This document shows positions 17,548 to 26,344 of a DNA stretch of 64,000 nt, one piece after another. Both the position numbers and the translations under genes were made by a program. A model generated the notes under the pieces. The model was not told where the DNA came from. It worked only from the letters and a program-made list of their open reading frames with translations, and did no database searches. Location: assembly GCF_002155685.1 (NCBI RefSeq), contig NZ_MUYK01000001.1, positions 186,001-250,000 on the forward strand. Direction: 5' to 3'. Source of the stretch: Erythrobacter colymbi. GTDB lineage: Bacteria; Pseudomonadota; Alphaproteobacteria; Sphingomonadales; Sphingomonadaceae. Each line of letters opens with the position of its first letter. Position 1 is the first letter of the stretch.

Positions 17548-17607
17548 GATGTCCTCCCCGGTCCTTGTCTGGGCTGAAGGCTGCGGCATTCGGGCGGGCC
17601 GGGCCAT

Positions 17608-17626
17608 CCCCCCATCTGGCGGGGAT
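17608..17626 (+). promoter_or_regulatory. CCCCCC-N7-GGGGAT box, site A
   Basis: CCCCCC, then ATCTGGC, then GGGGAT. The site lies in the divergent gap between the secreted protein gene (60 bases from its start) and the response regulator gene (80 bases from its start). Related boxes occur at 18422, 24517 and 28270, each about 60 bases before a start codon. Confidence 0.5.
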
Positions 17627-17706
17627 GCGGGCGCGCCCGCGCGCTCCGATAGTGGCGACGGAGTGTGGACAAGGCCCCGACCTCAGGGCACCACAAGAAC
17701 ACCATC

Positions 17707-18396
17707 ATGGCGAACGACGAAAACCTCCCGGCCTCCGATGCCCCCGCACGCGTCATCATCATCGAGGATGACGAGCGGCTGCGCGCCTATGCCATGGGCG
17801 CGCTGGGCGCGGCGCAGGACATTGCTGTGGTGGGCGATGCGGGAAGCCTCGCCGAGGGCCTGCCGCTGGTCGACCTGATGCCCGATCTCGCGCTGCTCGA
17901 TCTCGGCCTGCCCGATGGCAGCGGGATCAGCGTGATCGAGGCGATCCGCGCCAAGGTGCCGGGCTGCAAGGTGCTGGTCTTCACCGTGTTCGAGGACCGC
18001 GCGAGCGTGCTCGGCACGCTCAAGGCCGGGGCCGATGGCTACATCCTCAAGGACACCGTCGCCGACATGGTGCTCGCCCATGTCCGCGCGACGCTGGCGG
18101 GCGAGACCCCGATCAGCGCGCGCGCGGCGGGGCACCTGCTCAGCCTGGTGCGCGACGAGCCCGTGGCCGAGGCCGCCGGGCCCGATGCCCCGCACCTGTC
18201 CCCGCGCGAACGCGAGCTGCTGGAATATCTGGCGCGCGGCCTCAGCCGCAAGGAAGCCGCGCGGATCATGAACCTCTCGCCCTATACCGTCGCCGAATAT
18301 GTGCAGGGCATCTACCGCAAGCTGCACGTCAAATCGCGCGGCGAGGCGGTGTTCGAGGCGATTCAGGCCAAGCTGATCCGGATCGACCGGGAATAG
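17707..18396 (+). CDS. NarL/LuxR-type response regulator
   Basis: The product has 229 residues. The receiver domain has the acidic pocket in VIIIEDDERLR, the phospho-acceptor Asp65 in LALLDLGLPDG, Thr in VLVFTVFED, and Lys in GADGYILKD. A C-terminal LuxR helix-turn-helix follows (LSPRERELLEYLARGLSRKE, then LSPYTVAEYVQGIYRKLHVK). ATG at 17707 is preferred to a GTG at 17665. No kinase is adjacent; the only NarX-type kinase in the window is 8 kb downstream at 26345, beyond the autotransporter and DUF1176 genes. It is a candidate to bind the repeated CCCCCC-GGGGAT boxes of this region. Confidence 0.92.
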   Translation: MANDENLPASDAPARVIIIEDDERLRAYAMGALGAAQDIAVVGDAGSLAEGLPLVDLMPDLALLDLGLPDGSGISVIEAIRAKVPGCKVLVFTVFEDRASVLGTLKAGADGYILKDTVADMVLAHVRATLAGETPISARAAGHLLSLVRDEPVAEAAGPDAPHLSPRERELLEYLARGLSRKEAARIMNLSPYTVAEYVQGIYRKLHVKSRGEAVFEAIQAKLIRIDRE

Positions 18397-18421
18397 CTGG
18401 CAGGGCTCCCGGCGCCCCATA

Positions 18422-18441
18422 CCCCCCTCGCCTGTGGGGAT
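18422..18441 (+). promoter_or_regulatory. CCCCCC-N8-GGGGAT box, site B
   Basis: CCCCCC, then TCGCCTGT, then GGGGAT. It lies 62 bases before the start codon of the large autotransporter and 25 bases after the stop of the response regulator. Confidence 0.5.
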
Positions 18442-18503
18442 AGGACAAAGCGCCTCTTGGGCCGATTGCGACATGGAAATCAGTACCCTGGAGGGGAGTT
18501 TCC

Positions 18504-21500
18504 ATGTCCGTTACCCGTCGCACCAATACCCGTCGCCACCTCGCCCACGCCGCGCTCATGGCCTCGGCCTCGTTCCTGTCGCTGACCTTCGCCAGCGAGG
18601 CGCAGGCGCAATGCGTGACCAACAACACCGATCCGGTGGGCAATATCACGACCGACGGCACGGTGGTGACCTGCTCCGGCACCGCATCGGGCACGTTCAT
18701 CAGCGCCAATGCCGACCGGGTGCAGGTCGAGGTCGCGAGCGGCGCGACGGTCAACGGCGGCTCGGTGATCTTCGCGATCGGCGACCAGAACCAGATCCTC
18801 GTCCGCAGCGGCGCGGCATTCGATGCCTCGACGATCTATCTGCAGGGCGCCGGTGGTCTCGTCGACATCGCGGGCAGTTCCACGGCGGCAGGGATCACCG
18901 TCGAGGGCGCTGGCTCCAACCTGCGGATCGCGCAGGGCGCCAGCGTCAGCATCATGCCGACCAATCTTTCGGTGTTCAATGTGACCGGGGGCATCAACGT
19001 CATCGATCTGAACGGAACGCTGACCGGATCGAGCGCCAACGGCGGCTACCTGATCGGTGGCAATGACGGCAGCCAGCGGCTGAATGTGCGCGGCAGCCTG
19101 GTGGTGCAGTCCGATGGCCTTGCGGCCAATCTCGGCGACGGGAATGACGACATCACCATCTTCGATGGCGCCTCGATCACCGGCGGGACCGGCACCAACA
19201 TCGTCTTCACCGGCGGGGCGGGCTTCGACCAGATGCGGATCGAGGGCAGCGGCATTTCCCAGTACAGCACCACCGCCTTCGAGCGCCTGGTAATCGACGC
19301 CGGGCCGGGGGGCTTTCGCGGGATCAACGGAACCCACGTCAACGTCACCGATTTCCGCGTGGTGAGCGGCGCGGCGCGGGTCTCCAACCCGCAATCGCTG
19401 GGGGTGAGCAATAGCGACGTCACCATCTTCCAGGGTGCGACCCTGATCATCGCCGGAACGTCCAATCAGGTCTATGACAACAATTTCGCCGGCAGCGGCA
19501 CGCTTTCGCTCAACGCGGCGAACACGGTGAGTTTGTTCGGAGGCGACTGGTCGAACTTCACGGGCACCTTCGTCATCGACCAGCTCAACACCGCGCTCTT
19601 CACCGCCGCAGGCGTCGGCGGCACCGGCACGATCCAGAATTTCGGCACGATCGAATTCGGGGATTTCACGATCGCTGCGGGCATTATCGGCACCGGCCGC
19701 GTGATCAAGGACGGGCCGGGCAACGGCTACCTCACCGGGATCAACACCTTCAGCGGCGGTCTGGCGATCGAAGGCGGCGGCGGGCTCGAGGTCTACACCG
19801 TCGCCTCGCTGGGGACCGGCGACATCACGTCGAGCACGCAGGGCAATTTCCTCGCGGTGAACATTGCCGCGAACGAGACGCTCGCCAACGACATCGGCGG
19901 CGCGCTGCGGCTGGTGAAGGCGGGCACGGGCGTGCTCGATCTTACGGGCACCAACACCTATTCGGGCGGCACCGTGATCACCTCGGGCGCAATCCGGGTG
20001 GACGATTTTGCGCGGCTCGGCACCGGGCAGGTGCTGGCCAATGCTGGCGGCAGCCTGATCCTGAGCTACAGCGGCGCGGGCCAACTGCTCCAGACGACGC
20101 CGTTCCTGATCGGTGATGGCAGCTTCATCAAGGAAGGCAGCGGCGACGTGGTGATCAACGCCGCCAACACCTACACCGGCGGCACCACGATCCGCGCCGG
20201 GCGGCTCGGCCTCAACAATGGCGGCGCGCTGGGGACGGGCGCGATCCAGATCGACGCCGGGGCCGAGCTCGGCATCGGCGGGATCATCCTCAACAACAAT
20301 CTCACCGGCACCGGCCTCGTCCGCAAGACCGCCAACAACACTGCCGAACTCTACGGCAACAACACCGGCTTCACCGGCACGCTGCGGGTCGAGGATGGCG
20401 ACATTCTGGTCACCAACGGCAATGCGCTGGGCAGCGGCACGCTGGAGATCGGCACCGGCACGGTCGTCTACATCAACGCCACCGCGGATTCGACCATGGC
20501 CGCGGGCCTCGCCGGTGACGGCACCTTCGAGAAGAACGGCACGGGCCGCGTCACGCTGACCGGCAATGGCAGCCAGTTCGGCGGGGCGATCGCGATCCAG
20601 AACGGAACGCTCCAGATCGCGGGCGACCAGAACATCGGCACCAGCGCGGGCGGCGTTTTCATCAACACGCTCGGCACGCTGCAGCTCGACACGGCGGGCA
20701 GCACCAACCTCGCAAGCGTGGTCTATGGCAGCGGCAAGGTGATCAAGACCGGCACCGGCACCGTGTTCATGACCGGAGCCAACACCTACAGCGGCGGCAC
20801 CGACATCCAGCAGGGCGCGATCCGCGTGACCAACGTGGGCGTGCTCGGCACGGGCGCGATCACGGTGCAGGCGGGCGCGGCGCTCGACCTTGCCATCGCC
20901 GGCGCGCAGACACTGGCGCAGAACGTCACCGGGGCGGGCATCCTGCGCAAGTCGGACGCAGGCGATCTCACGCTGCTCTCGAACGGGCTCACCGGCGGGG
21001 TCGACATCACCGGCGGGCGGGTGATCATCGGCACGGCGGCAGCGCTGGGCGGCGGGCCGGTCACCACGGCAAGCGGCACGCGGCTGGTGTTCGACACCGC
21101 CGGGACCGAGACCATCGGCAACACCATCAGCGGCGGCGGCGGGCTGACCAAGACGGGCACGGGCGTGCTCGTGATCCAGAACGCCAACAGCTACTCCGGC
21201 GGCACGCTGATCACCGCAGGCCGCCTCGGCCTCAACAACGGGCAGGGGCTCGGCACGGGCACGGTCACCGTCCAGCAGGGCGCGATCCTGAGCATCGGCG
21301 GCGTGACCGTGGCCAATGCGATCTTCGGCGCGGGCAAGGTCATCAAGACCGCCAACAACACCGGCACGCTCACCGGCAACAACGCCTATTCGGGCGGAAC
21401 CGAGGTGCAGCAGGGCGCCCTGCGCGTTCTCACCCCGGCCTCGCTCGGCACGGGCGGGGTCCAGCTGGGCAGCGGCACGCAGCTGATCGTCGACTATTCG

Positions 21501-23393
21501 GGCGCGACAAACGTGGCGATGAGCAACGTCCTCAGCGGCTCGGGCGCGCTGGTGAAGGACGGCAGCGGCACGGTGGTGATCAACAACGCCGGCAACAGCC
21601 ATTCGGGCGGCACCACGATCAACGCCGGACGACTCGGCCTCAACTTTGGTGACGGGCTGGGCAGCGGCGGGGTGACGATTGCCAGCGGGGCCGAGCTCGG
21701 CATCGGGGCGATCAGCCTTGCCAACAACGTCTCGGGCGCGGGCCGGATCGTCAAGACCAGCGGCGGCGCGGCCTTCCTTACCGGCACCAACACCCACACC
21801 GGCGGGATCGACATCCAGGGCGGCAGCGTGGGGGTGAGCGGCAATGCGGCGCTCGGCACCGGCACGGTCAGCATCGCCAGCGGGGCGAGCCTCGATTACA
21901 CCAACGCCGCCGCGGCGACCTTCGCCAACGGGCTGTCGGGCGCGGGGACGTTCAATAAGCTCGGCGCAGGCCAGCTGACCTTCGCCAACGCCTTCACCCT
22001 CGGCGCGCTCAATGCCCAAGCCGGGCGCACCCGGATCAACACCGTCGCCACGACCAACGTCACCGTCGCCAGCGGCGCGACGCTTGACGGCACGGGGCGG
22101 ATCATCGGCAACCTCGTCAACAACGGCACGGTCGCGCCGGGCAATTCGATCGGCACGCTGACGGTGCAGGGCAACTACACCCACAACGCCGGGTCGGTGC
22201 TGGAGATCGAATTCGACGCCAACGGCAATATCGACCTGCTCGACGTCACCGGCAACGCGGTGCTGAACGGCGGGACGATCCGCTTCGTCGGGATCGGCGG
22301 GGCCGAAGGGCAGGGCGGCACCTTCCTGCGCACCGGCGGCACTTTGACGGGCACTTTCAGCACGGTCGAGACGGTCGGCGCGCTGCTGCCGCTCTCGGTG
22401 TTCTACCAGAGCAATGCCGCGCTGATGGCCCCCTCGGTGCTGACCGCGAGGCCCTCGACCTTCAACGCCCAGAACCTTGCCGCGGCCGACACCGCCTTCG
22501 GCTTCATCGATGCGATCGGCCTCGTCGATGCGCGCCACGGCCGGGGCAACCGCCTGTGGATGTCGGGCTTCGGCGCATGGGGCAACCGCAGCGCCTCGGG
22601 CACGACGCTGGCCTATGACCACGAGACCCGCGGGATCAGCGGCGGGGTCAATGTCGACCTCGGCGACGGCTTCACCCTCGGCGCGTCGGCGGGCTGGGCG
22701 GATGGCAGCATCACGCTCGGCAGCAATGGCGGCGGCGGCGACCAGGAGACCGTGCTCGGCAGCGTCGGCCTGCGCTACCAGACCGGCGACCTCGCGTTCG
22801 GTAGCGGGATCGTGCTCGGCAATGTCGATCAGGCGACCCTGCGCAACGTCAGCTTCAACGGCTTCTCGGGCAGCGTCGACGGCGCGACCGAAAGCTCGCT
22901 GTTCGCGATGTTCTTCGAGGCCGGCGCCGGGCTCGGCGCGAGCGCGGGGTGGAACTTCGAGGCCAATGCCCGCGCCAGCGTGGTGCGGCAGGAGCAGGAT
23001 GCCTACACCGAAAGCGGCACCAGCCCGCTGCGTCTGAAGCTCGGCGCGCTGGCGACCGAGACGTGGGAGGGCCAGGCCCGCCTCACCGCCACCAAGCGCC
23101 TGTGGGACGCGAGCGGCGGGCAGGAGGAGGACTCCGCCGGGCTCGACCTGAGGCTCGATCTGGGCGGGCGCTACCTGCTGCTCGACGGCGACCGCGAAAT
23201 CCCCGTGACCTTCGCGGTCAGCAATGCGGGCGTGGTGCTGCAGGGCGACACCCGCGACACGGTGCAGGGCATCGGCGGGGCATCGCTGGTCTACACCACG
23301 GGTAGCGGCGCGCGCTTCAGCCTCGGCTATCGCGGCGAGATCGGCAAGACCGATCGCCACGCGGTCGAGGCCGGGGTCAGCATTGCCTTCTGA
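18504..23393 (+). CDS. Large autotransporter with beta-strand repeat passenger
   Basis: The product has 1629 residues. The start has GGAGGGGAG 5 bases upstream. A long signal peptide with an extended basic N-region (MSVTRRTNTRRHLAHAALMA, cleavage near AQA-QC) is followed by a beta-helix passenger (about 35-1325). Its middle carries repeats of the autotransporter-associated beta-strand type, G(T/S)G-V-x(5)-NTYSGGT-x-I-x(2)-G. The C-terminal translocator barrel spans about 1330-1629 and ends in AGVSIAF. The passenger would be displayed on or released from the cell surface as an adhesin or biofilm factor; no protease or lipase signature is visible. Box B lies in its promoter region. Confidence 0.9.
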   Translation: MSVTRRTNTRRHLAHAALMASASFLSLTFASEAQAQCVTNNTDPVGNITTDGTVVTCSGTASGTFISANADRVQVEVASGATVNGGSVIFAIGDQNQILVRSGAAFDASTIYLQGAGGLVDIAGSSTAAGITVEGAGSNLRIAQGASVSIMPTNLSVFNVTGGINVIDLNGTLTGSSANGGYLIGGNDGSQRLNVRGSLVVQSDGLAANLGDGNDDITIFDGASITGGTGTNIVFTGGAGFDQMRIEGSGISQYSTTAFERLVIDAGPGGFRGINGTHVNVTDFRVVSGAARVSNPQSLGVSNSDVTIFQGATLIIAGTSNQVYDNNFAGSGTLSLNAANTVSLFGGDWSNFTGTFVIDQLNTALFTAAGVGGTGTIQNFGTIEFGDFTIAAGIIGTGRVIKDGPGNGYLTGINTFSGGLAIEGGGGLEVYTVASLGTGDITSSTQGNFLAVNIAANETLANDIGGALRLVKAGTGVLDLTGTNTYSGGTVITSGAIRVDDFARLGTGQVLANAGGSLILSYSGAGQLLQTTPFLIGDGSFIKEGSGDVVINAANTYTGGTTIRAGRLGLNNGGALGTGAIQIDAGAELGIGGIILNNNLTGTGLVRKTANNTAELYGNNTGFTGTLRVEDGDILVTNGNALGSGTLEIGTGTVVYINATADSTMAAGLAGDGTFEKNGTGRVTLTGNGSQFGGAIAIQNGTLQIAGDQNIGTSAGGVFINTLGTLQLDTAGSTNLASVVYGSGKVIKTGTGTVFMTGANTYSGGTDIQQGAIRVTNVGVLGTGAITVQAGAALDLAIAGAQTLAQNVTGAGILRKSDAGDLTLLSNGLTGGVDITGGRVIIGTAAALGGGPVTTASGTRLVFDTAGTETIGNTISGGGGLTKTGTGVLVIQNANSYSGGTLITAGRLGLNNGQGLGTGTVTVQQGAILSIGGVTVANAIFGAGKVIKTANNTGTLTGNNAYSGGTEVQQGALRVLTPASLGTGGVQLGSGTQLIVDYSGATNVAMSNVLSGSGALVKDGSGTVVINNAGNSHSGGTTINAGRLGLNFGDGLGSGGVTIASGAELGIGAISLANNVSGAGRIVKTSGGAAFLTGTNTHTGGIDIQGGSVGVSGNAALGTGTVSIASGASLDYTNAAAATFANGLSGAGTFNKLGAGQLTFANAFTLGALNAQAGRTRINTVATTNVTVASGATLDGTGRIIGNLVNNGTVAPGNSIGTLTVQGNYTHNAGSVLEIEFDANGNIDLLDVTGNAVLNGGTIRFVGIGGAEGQGGTFLRTGGTLTGTFSTVETVGALLPLSVFYQSNAALMAPSVLTARPSTFNAQNLAAADTAFGFIDAIGLVDARHGRGNRLWMSGFGAWGNRSASGTTLAYDHETRGISGGVNVDLGDGFTLGASAGWADGSITLGSNGGGGDQETVLGSVGLRYQTGDLAFGSGIVLGNVDQATLRNVSFNGFSGSVDGATESSLFAMFFEAGAGLGASAGWNFEANARASVVRQEQDAYTESGTSPLRLKLGALATETWEGQARLTATKRLWDASGGQEEDSAGLDLRLDLGGRYLLLDGDREIPVTFAVSNAGVVLQGDTRDTVQGIGGASLVYTTGSGARFSLGYRGEIGKTDRHAVEAGVSIAF
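19915..21880 (+). repeat. In-frame repeats in autotransporter passenger
   Basis: At least six in-frame units encode variants of NTYSGGT followed by a strand such as IRAGRLGLNNG and GALGTG. Two to three units also share long near-identical DNA (AACACCTAC-AGCGGCGGCACC type). Units begin near 19925, 20140, 20755, 21165, 21575 and 21765. Confidence 0.7.
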
Positions 23394-23439
23394 CGGACTT
23401 CGGCGCGGGCCCCCCTCGCGCCGGGGCCGGAGCCCGACC

Positions 23440-24555
23440 TTGACCAAAACGGGCTTCGGACCGGCGAGGCGGATGGCAGTTGCGACCCTGCCATTCGTCT
23501 CGCTTGGCGCGTGGGTGGCGCCTGCGCCCCTCCATGCCGAAGACGCCCCCCGTCCGCCCGCCTGGCTGCGCGCACTCGACCGGGCGCTGAACGCGGGCGA
23601 CTGGACCCTGCAATGCAACAGCGCGCAGCTGTGCCAGATCATCGGCGTCGTTACCCCGCCGCGCGACAATATCGGCGTGCGCGCGGTGGTGATGATCGAG
23701 CGCGGGGTGGCGAAGAACGCCGCGCTGCGCCTCAGGATGGCCTTCATCGATTCTACCGGCGCGCTCGCGGTGCCGCCCCCGGATGCGCGCTGGCGGATGA
23801 TCCCGCGCGGTCGGCTGCGGGGGACCGCGGCGCTGCCGCTGGGGTTCGGTGAGCGCGAGGAGGACGGGGCCTACCGCGCCTCGCCCGAGGCTGCGCCTTC
23901 GCTGATCGACGCACTCGCGCGCTGGCCGGGGGCGGCGATGCACGATGGCGAGCGGGTGATCGCCCGCCTGCCGCGCGGCAACCTTGCTCGCCTGCTCGCC
24001 CGCATGGACCGGCTCCAGCACCCCGCGAGCGACCCGCTCACCCCGGAAGAGCGCGCGGCGTGGCTCCAGGAATACCACTACACCATCCTCACCACCGTCG
24101 ATGCCGAGGAGGCCCCCGTCCCCGACGAGGTCGAGCGCGCCTGCGCCGACCGTGCCCTGCCCAACCGGCCCTTCGTCTACCGCATCGGCCCGCAGCACCG
24201 GCTGTGGGTGGCCGAATGTCCGGAAGGCAACCACATCTTCCTCCACCCCGATGGGGCTGCGCCGATCCATTTCGAGATGCGCGACAATGCCGGGATCACC
24301 CGGCGGCACGACTATGCCGGGATGGGCGGGGATTCGCTGCTGGCGATCCAGCTGCCCAAGGGCGAGCGGATCGACTGCGGCCAATGGGTCAAGTTCGGCT
24401 GGACGGGCACCAGCTTCGCCATGATCCTCCAGCGCCGCTATGACCGCTGCCGGATCGTGCCCTACGATTTCTGGCCGCGGGTCTGGTATCCCACCAGCTG
24501 GCGCTATGCCGATGCACCCCCCTCAGATGGAGGGGATGCGCCCCCGCCGCCCTGA
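23440..24555 (+). CDS. DUF1176-like exported protein
   Basis: The product has 371 residues from TTG 23440, which has GGAG 7 bases upstream and gives a signal with a basic N-region (GPARRMAVATLPFVSLGA, cleavage near LHA-ED); ATG 23473 is the alternative. The body follows the DUF1176 pattern: WTLQCNSAQLCQIIG at the N-terminus, an internal REP-like helical segment, a C-terminal half with CADRALPNRPFVYRIG and GDSLLAIQLPKGERIDCGQW, and RRYDRCRIVPYDFWPR. DUF1176 proteins are periplasmic and of unknown role. It follows the autotransporter by 46 bases and may be co-transcribed. A second DUF1176 gene lies at 25.2 kb. Confidence 0.65.
   Translation: MTKTGFGPARRMAVATLPFVSLGAWVAPAPLHAEDAPRPPAWLRALDRALNAGDWTLQCNSAQLCQIIGVVTPPRDNIGVRAVVMIERGVAKNAALRLRMAFIDSTGALAVPPPDARWRMIPRGRLRGTAALPLGFGEREEDGAYRASPEAAPSLIDALARWPGAAMHDGERVIARLPRGNLARLLARMDRLQHPASDPLTPEERAAWLQEYHYTILTTVDAEEAPVPDEVERACADRALPNRPFVYRIGPQHRLWVAECPEGNHIFLHPDGAAPIHFEMRDNAGITRRHDYAGMGGDSLLAIQLPKGERIDCGQWVKFGWTGTSFAMILQRRYDRCRIVPYDFWPRVWYPTSWRYADAPPSDGGDAPPPP
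24517..24537 (+). promoter_or_regulatory. CCCCCC-N9-GGGGAT box, site C
   Basis: CCCCCC, then TCAGATGGA, then GGGGAT. It overlaps the last codons of the first DUF1176 gene and lies 57 bases before the start of the membrane-protein gene at 24595. Confidence 0.5.
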
Positions 24556-24594
24556 GGGCTATTCCCCCGCGAACAGGTCAAGGGGGAAACCAAC

Positions 24595-25158
24595 ATGAAA
24601 GATGCAGCCCGGCCGTGGATCGGCGTGGTGTTCCATTGCCTCGCGGTGCTCGCCGCGATCTTCGCGCTCGTCTTTTTCATGCGGATGCAGGAGGACCAGT
24701 CCTTCACCGATCGCTATCGCAAGGAGGGCACGGTCAGCCGCGCGCAGGTGATCGCGATGAACACCGACCAGATGGTCACCCAGCTGCGCAAGGGTCGCAC
24801 CCGCAAGACCGACATCCAGGTCCTGCACGTGCGCTTCAATCCCAAATCCGGCTTCGCCTTTCGGGACTATGAGGACGGAGCCGAGGTCCCCACCGCACCG
24901 CCGCCCAGCGGCGATGCGGTGGCGGATTCGACCTATACCGACGTGATCTGGGTGACGAAGGACGTGTACGCGAAGACCAAGGTCAGCGACAGCTTCCTCG
25001 TGGTCGACACCCCCTATAGCGGTGACGGGCCTGAGCTGATCGAGGACATCCGCGATTTCGACCCCGCGATCTATTACCCGCGCATGGCGCTGGCGCTGCT
25101 GCTGGCTGCAGGCTTCGCGATCGTCGGCTGGCGCGGTCCGTGGAAGCGCCGTGGCTAG
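24595..25158 (+). CDS. Two-helix membrane protein, DUF3592-like
   Basis: The product has 187 residues. One transmembrane helix near the N-terminus (GVVFHCLAVLAAIFALVFFM, about 10-29) and one near the C-terminus (MALALLLAAGFAIVGW, about 165-180) enclose an extracytoplasmic beta-rich domain, a layout like DUF3592 proteins. AGGGGG lies upstream of the ATG. It overlaps the second DUF1176 gene by 8 bases, so the two are coupled. Function unknown; the position between sensor-type genes suggests an envelope role. Confidence 0.6.
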   Translation: MKDAARPWIGVVFHCLAVLAAIFALVFFMRMQEDQSFTDRYRKEGTVSRAQVIAMNTDQMVTQLRKGRTRKTDIQVLHVRFNPKSGFAFRDYEDGAEVPTAPPPSGDAVADSTYTDVIWVTKDVYAKTKVSDSFLVVDTPYSGDGPELIEDIRDFDPAIYYPRMALALLLAAGFAIVGWRGPWKRRG

Positions 25159-26260
25159 GATGAAGGCGTGCGCGCTGGCGGGGCTGGCGGCGATGCTGGC
25201 CGGCGGCGCGCAGGCGGAGGATTCCCCGCCCGGTCAGTGGATCGCGCCCGAGGTGGCCGAATTCGCCGACTGGTCGGTCGCCTGCGACAACGCCCGCGAA
25301 CGCACCGCGCTCAGCGTCTCGCGCGATTTCGTGGCGCGCATCGCGGAGGGCGATCCGGGCGACTATGCGCAGCCGAAGCTGTGGGTGAAGCGCCTCGCCG
25401 GACCGGAGGCGCGAGTGCGGGTGTTCCTCGACACCACCGTCTGGGGCGAGGCGAGCGCGGGCGAGGGGCCGGCCACCTTGCACGTCTATACCGAATGCGA
25501 CGGCGACTGCACGGGCCGCGCCTATCACCTGATCCCGCGCGAGCCGGGGCGCTACGAACTCGCCTCCGCCGATGTCGCCGCCTTCCTTACCGAGAGCGTG
25601 AAGACCCCGCGCGCCGCGACCCGCTTTGCCGACGGGCGGATGCACGGGATCGTCACCACCGCCGGGATGACCGCCGCGCTGCGCTTTATCGACGAAGGGC
25701 AGGGGCGGCGCGGCACGGTCACCGCGATCTATGCCAAGGGTCCGGCACCCGCCCGCACCGTCCCGCCCCCGCCGCCGCGCGAGCGCGTGCGTGCGCTGCG
25801 CGGCGAGGAAGTGAACGCACAGGCCTCTTTCGCCACCGACGCGGCGCTGGTCGCCGCCCGCGCGCGCGAATGTCCCGAAGTGAACCTGCAAGGCCCCGAT
25901 CCGCAGCGCGCCCGCTGGAAGCTGGCGAGCGGCGATTACCTCTGGGCGCTGGGGTGCTCCGACAATCCGCACGCGCCGCGCCGCCTGTGGATGATCGAGA
26001 CGCCGGACGAGGGTACCGCCGCCTTCCCGCTTCCGCGCCCCGAACAGGGCCGCCCCGCCGAACGTCCGGTGCTGCCCAACAGCGATTTCGATCCGGCGAG
26101 CGGCCAGATCACCGCCTATTCCGACGGAAAATGCGGCTGGCGGCGGCGCTGGGCGTGGACGGGCCGCGCCTTCGCAATGGTCGATGCAGTGGAAATGCCG
26201 GCCTGTTACGGAATACCGCTTTACCAGTGGCTACAGACGTACCGGGCCATTCCGGACTAG
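25151..26260 (+). CDS. DUF1176-family exported protein
   Basis: The product has 369 residues from GTG 25151 (GGAAG 5 bases upstream); ATG 25160 is an equally possible start. A signal peptide (MKACALAGLAAMLAGGAQA) is followed by typical DUF1176 features: EFADWSVACDNARERTALS with an early cysteine, VYTECDGDCTGRAY, REARECPEV-like and LGCSDNPHAPRRLW, ending SDGKCGWRRRWAWTGRAF. These cysteines probably pair in the periplasm. It is coupled to the upstream membrane-protein gene and precedes the histidine kinase gene by 84 bases, so it may modulate the kinase; this is inference. Confidence 0.8.
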   Translation: MARMKACALAGLAAMLAGGAQAEDSPPGQWIAPEVAEFADWSVACDNARERTALSVSRDFVARIAEGDPGDYAQPKLWVKRLAGPEARVRVFLDTTVWGEASAGEGPATLHVYTECDGDCTGRAYHLIPREPGRYELASADVAAFLTESVKTPRAATRFADGRMHGIVTTAGMTAALRFIDEGQGRRGTVTAIYAKGPAPARTVPPPPPRERVRALRGEEVNAQASFATDAALVAARARECPEVNLQGPDPQRARWKLASGDYLWALGCSDNPHAPRRLWMIETPDEGTAAFPLPRPEQGRPAERPVLPNSDFDPASGQITAYSDGKCGWRRRWAWTGRAFAMVDAVEMPACYGIPLYQWLQTYRAIPD

Positions 26261-26344
26261 AACACACACAGGGCCGCCGTGCGCCGATGGTCAAGGATCG
26301 GCACGCGGACAGGCAGGACAGATGGGGGGACACAGGTGGCAATC

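Noticed and set aside
18480..23747. Open frame of 1755 codons antisense to the large autotransporter
   Set aside because: Arg/Ala/Gly-rich shadow of a GC-rich gene; no family motif, while the plus strand has signal, repeats and barrel.
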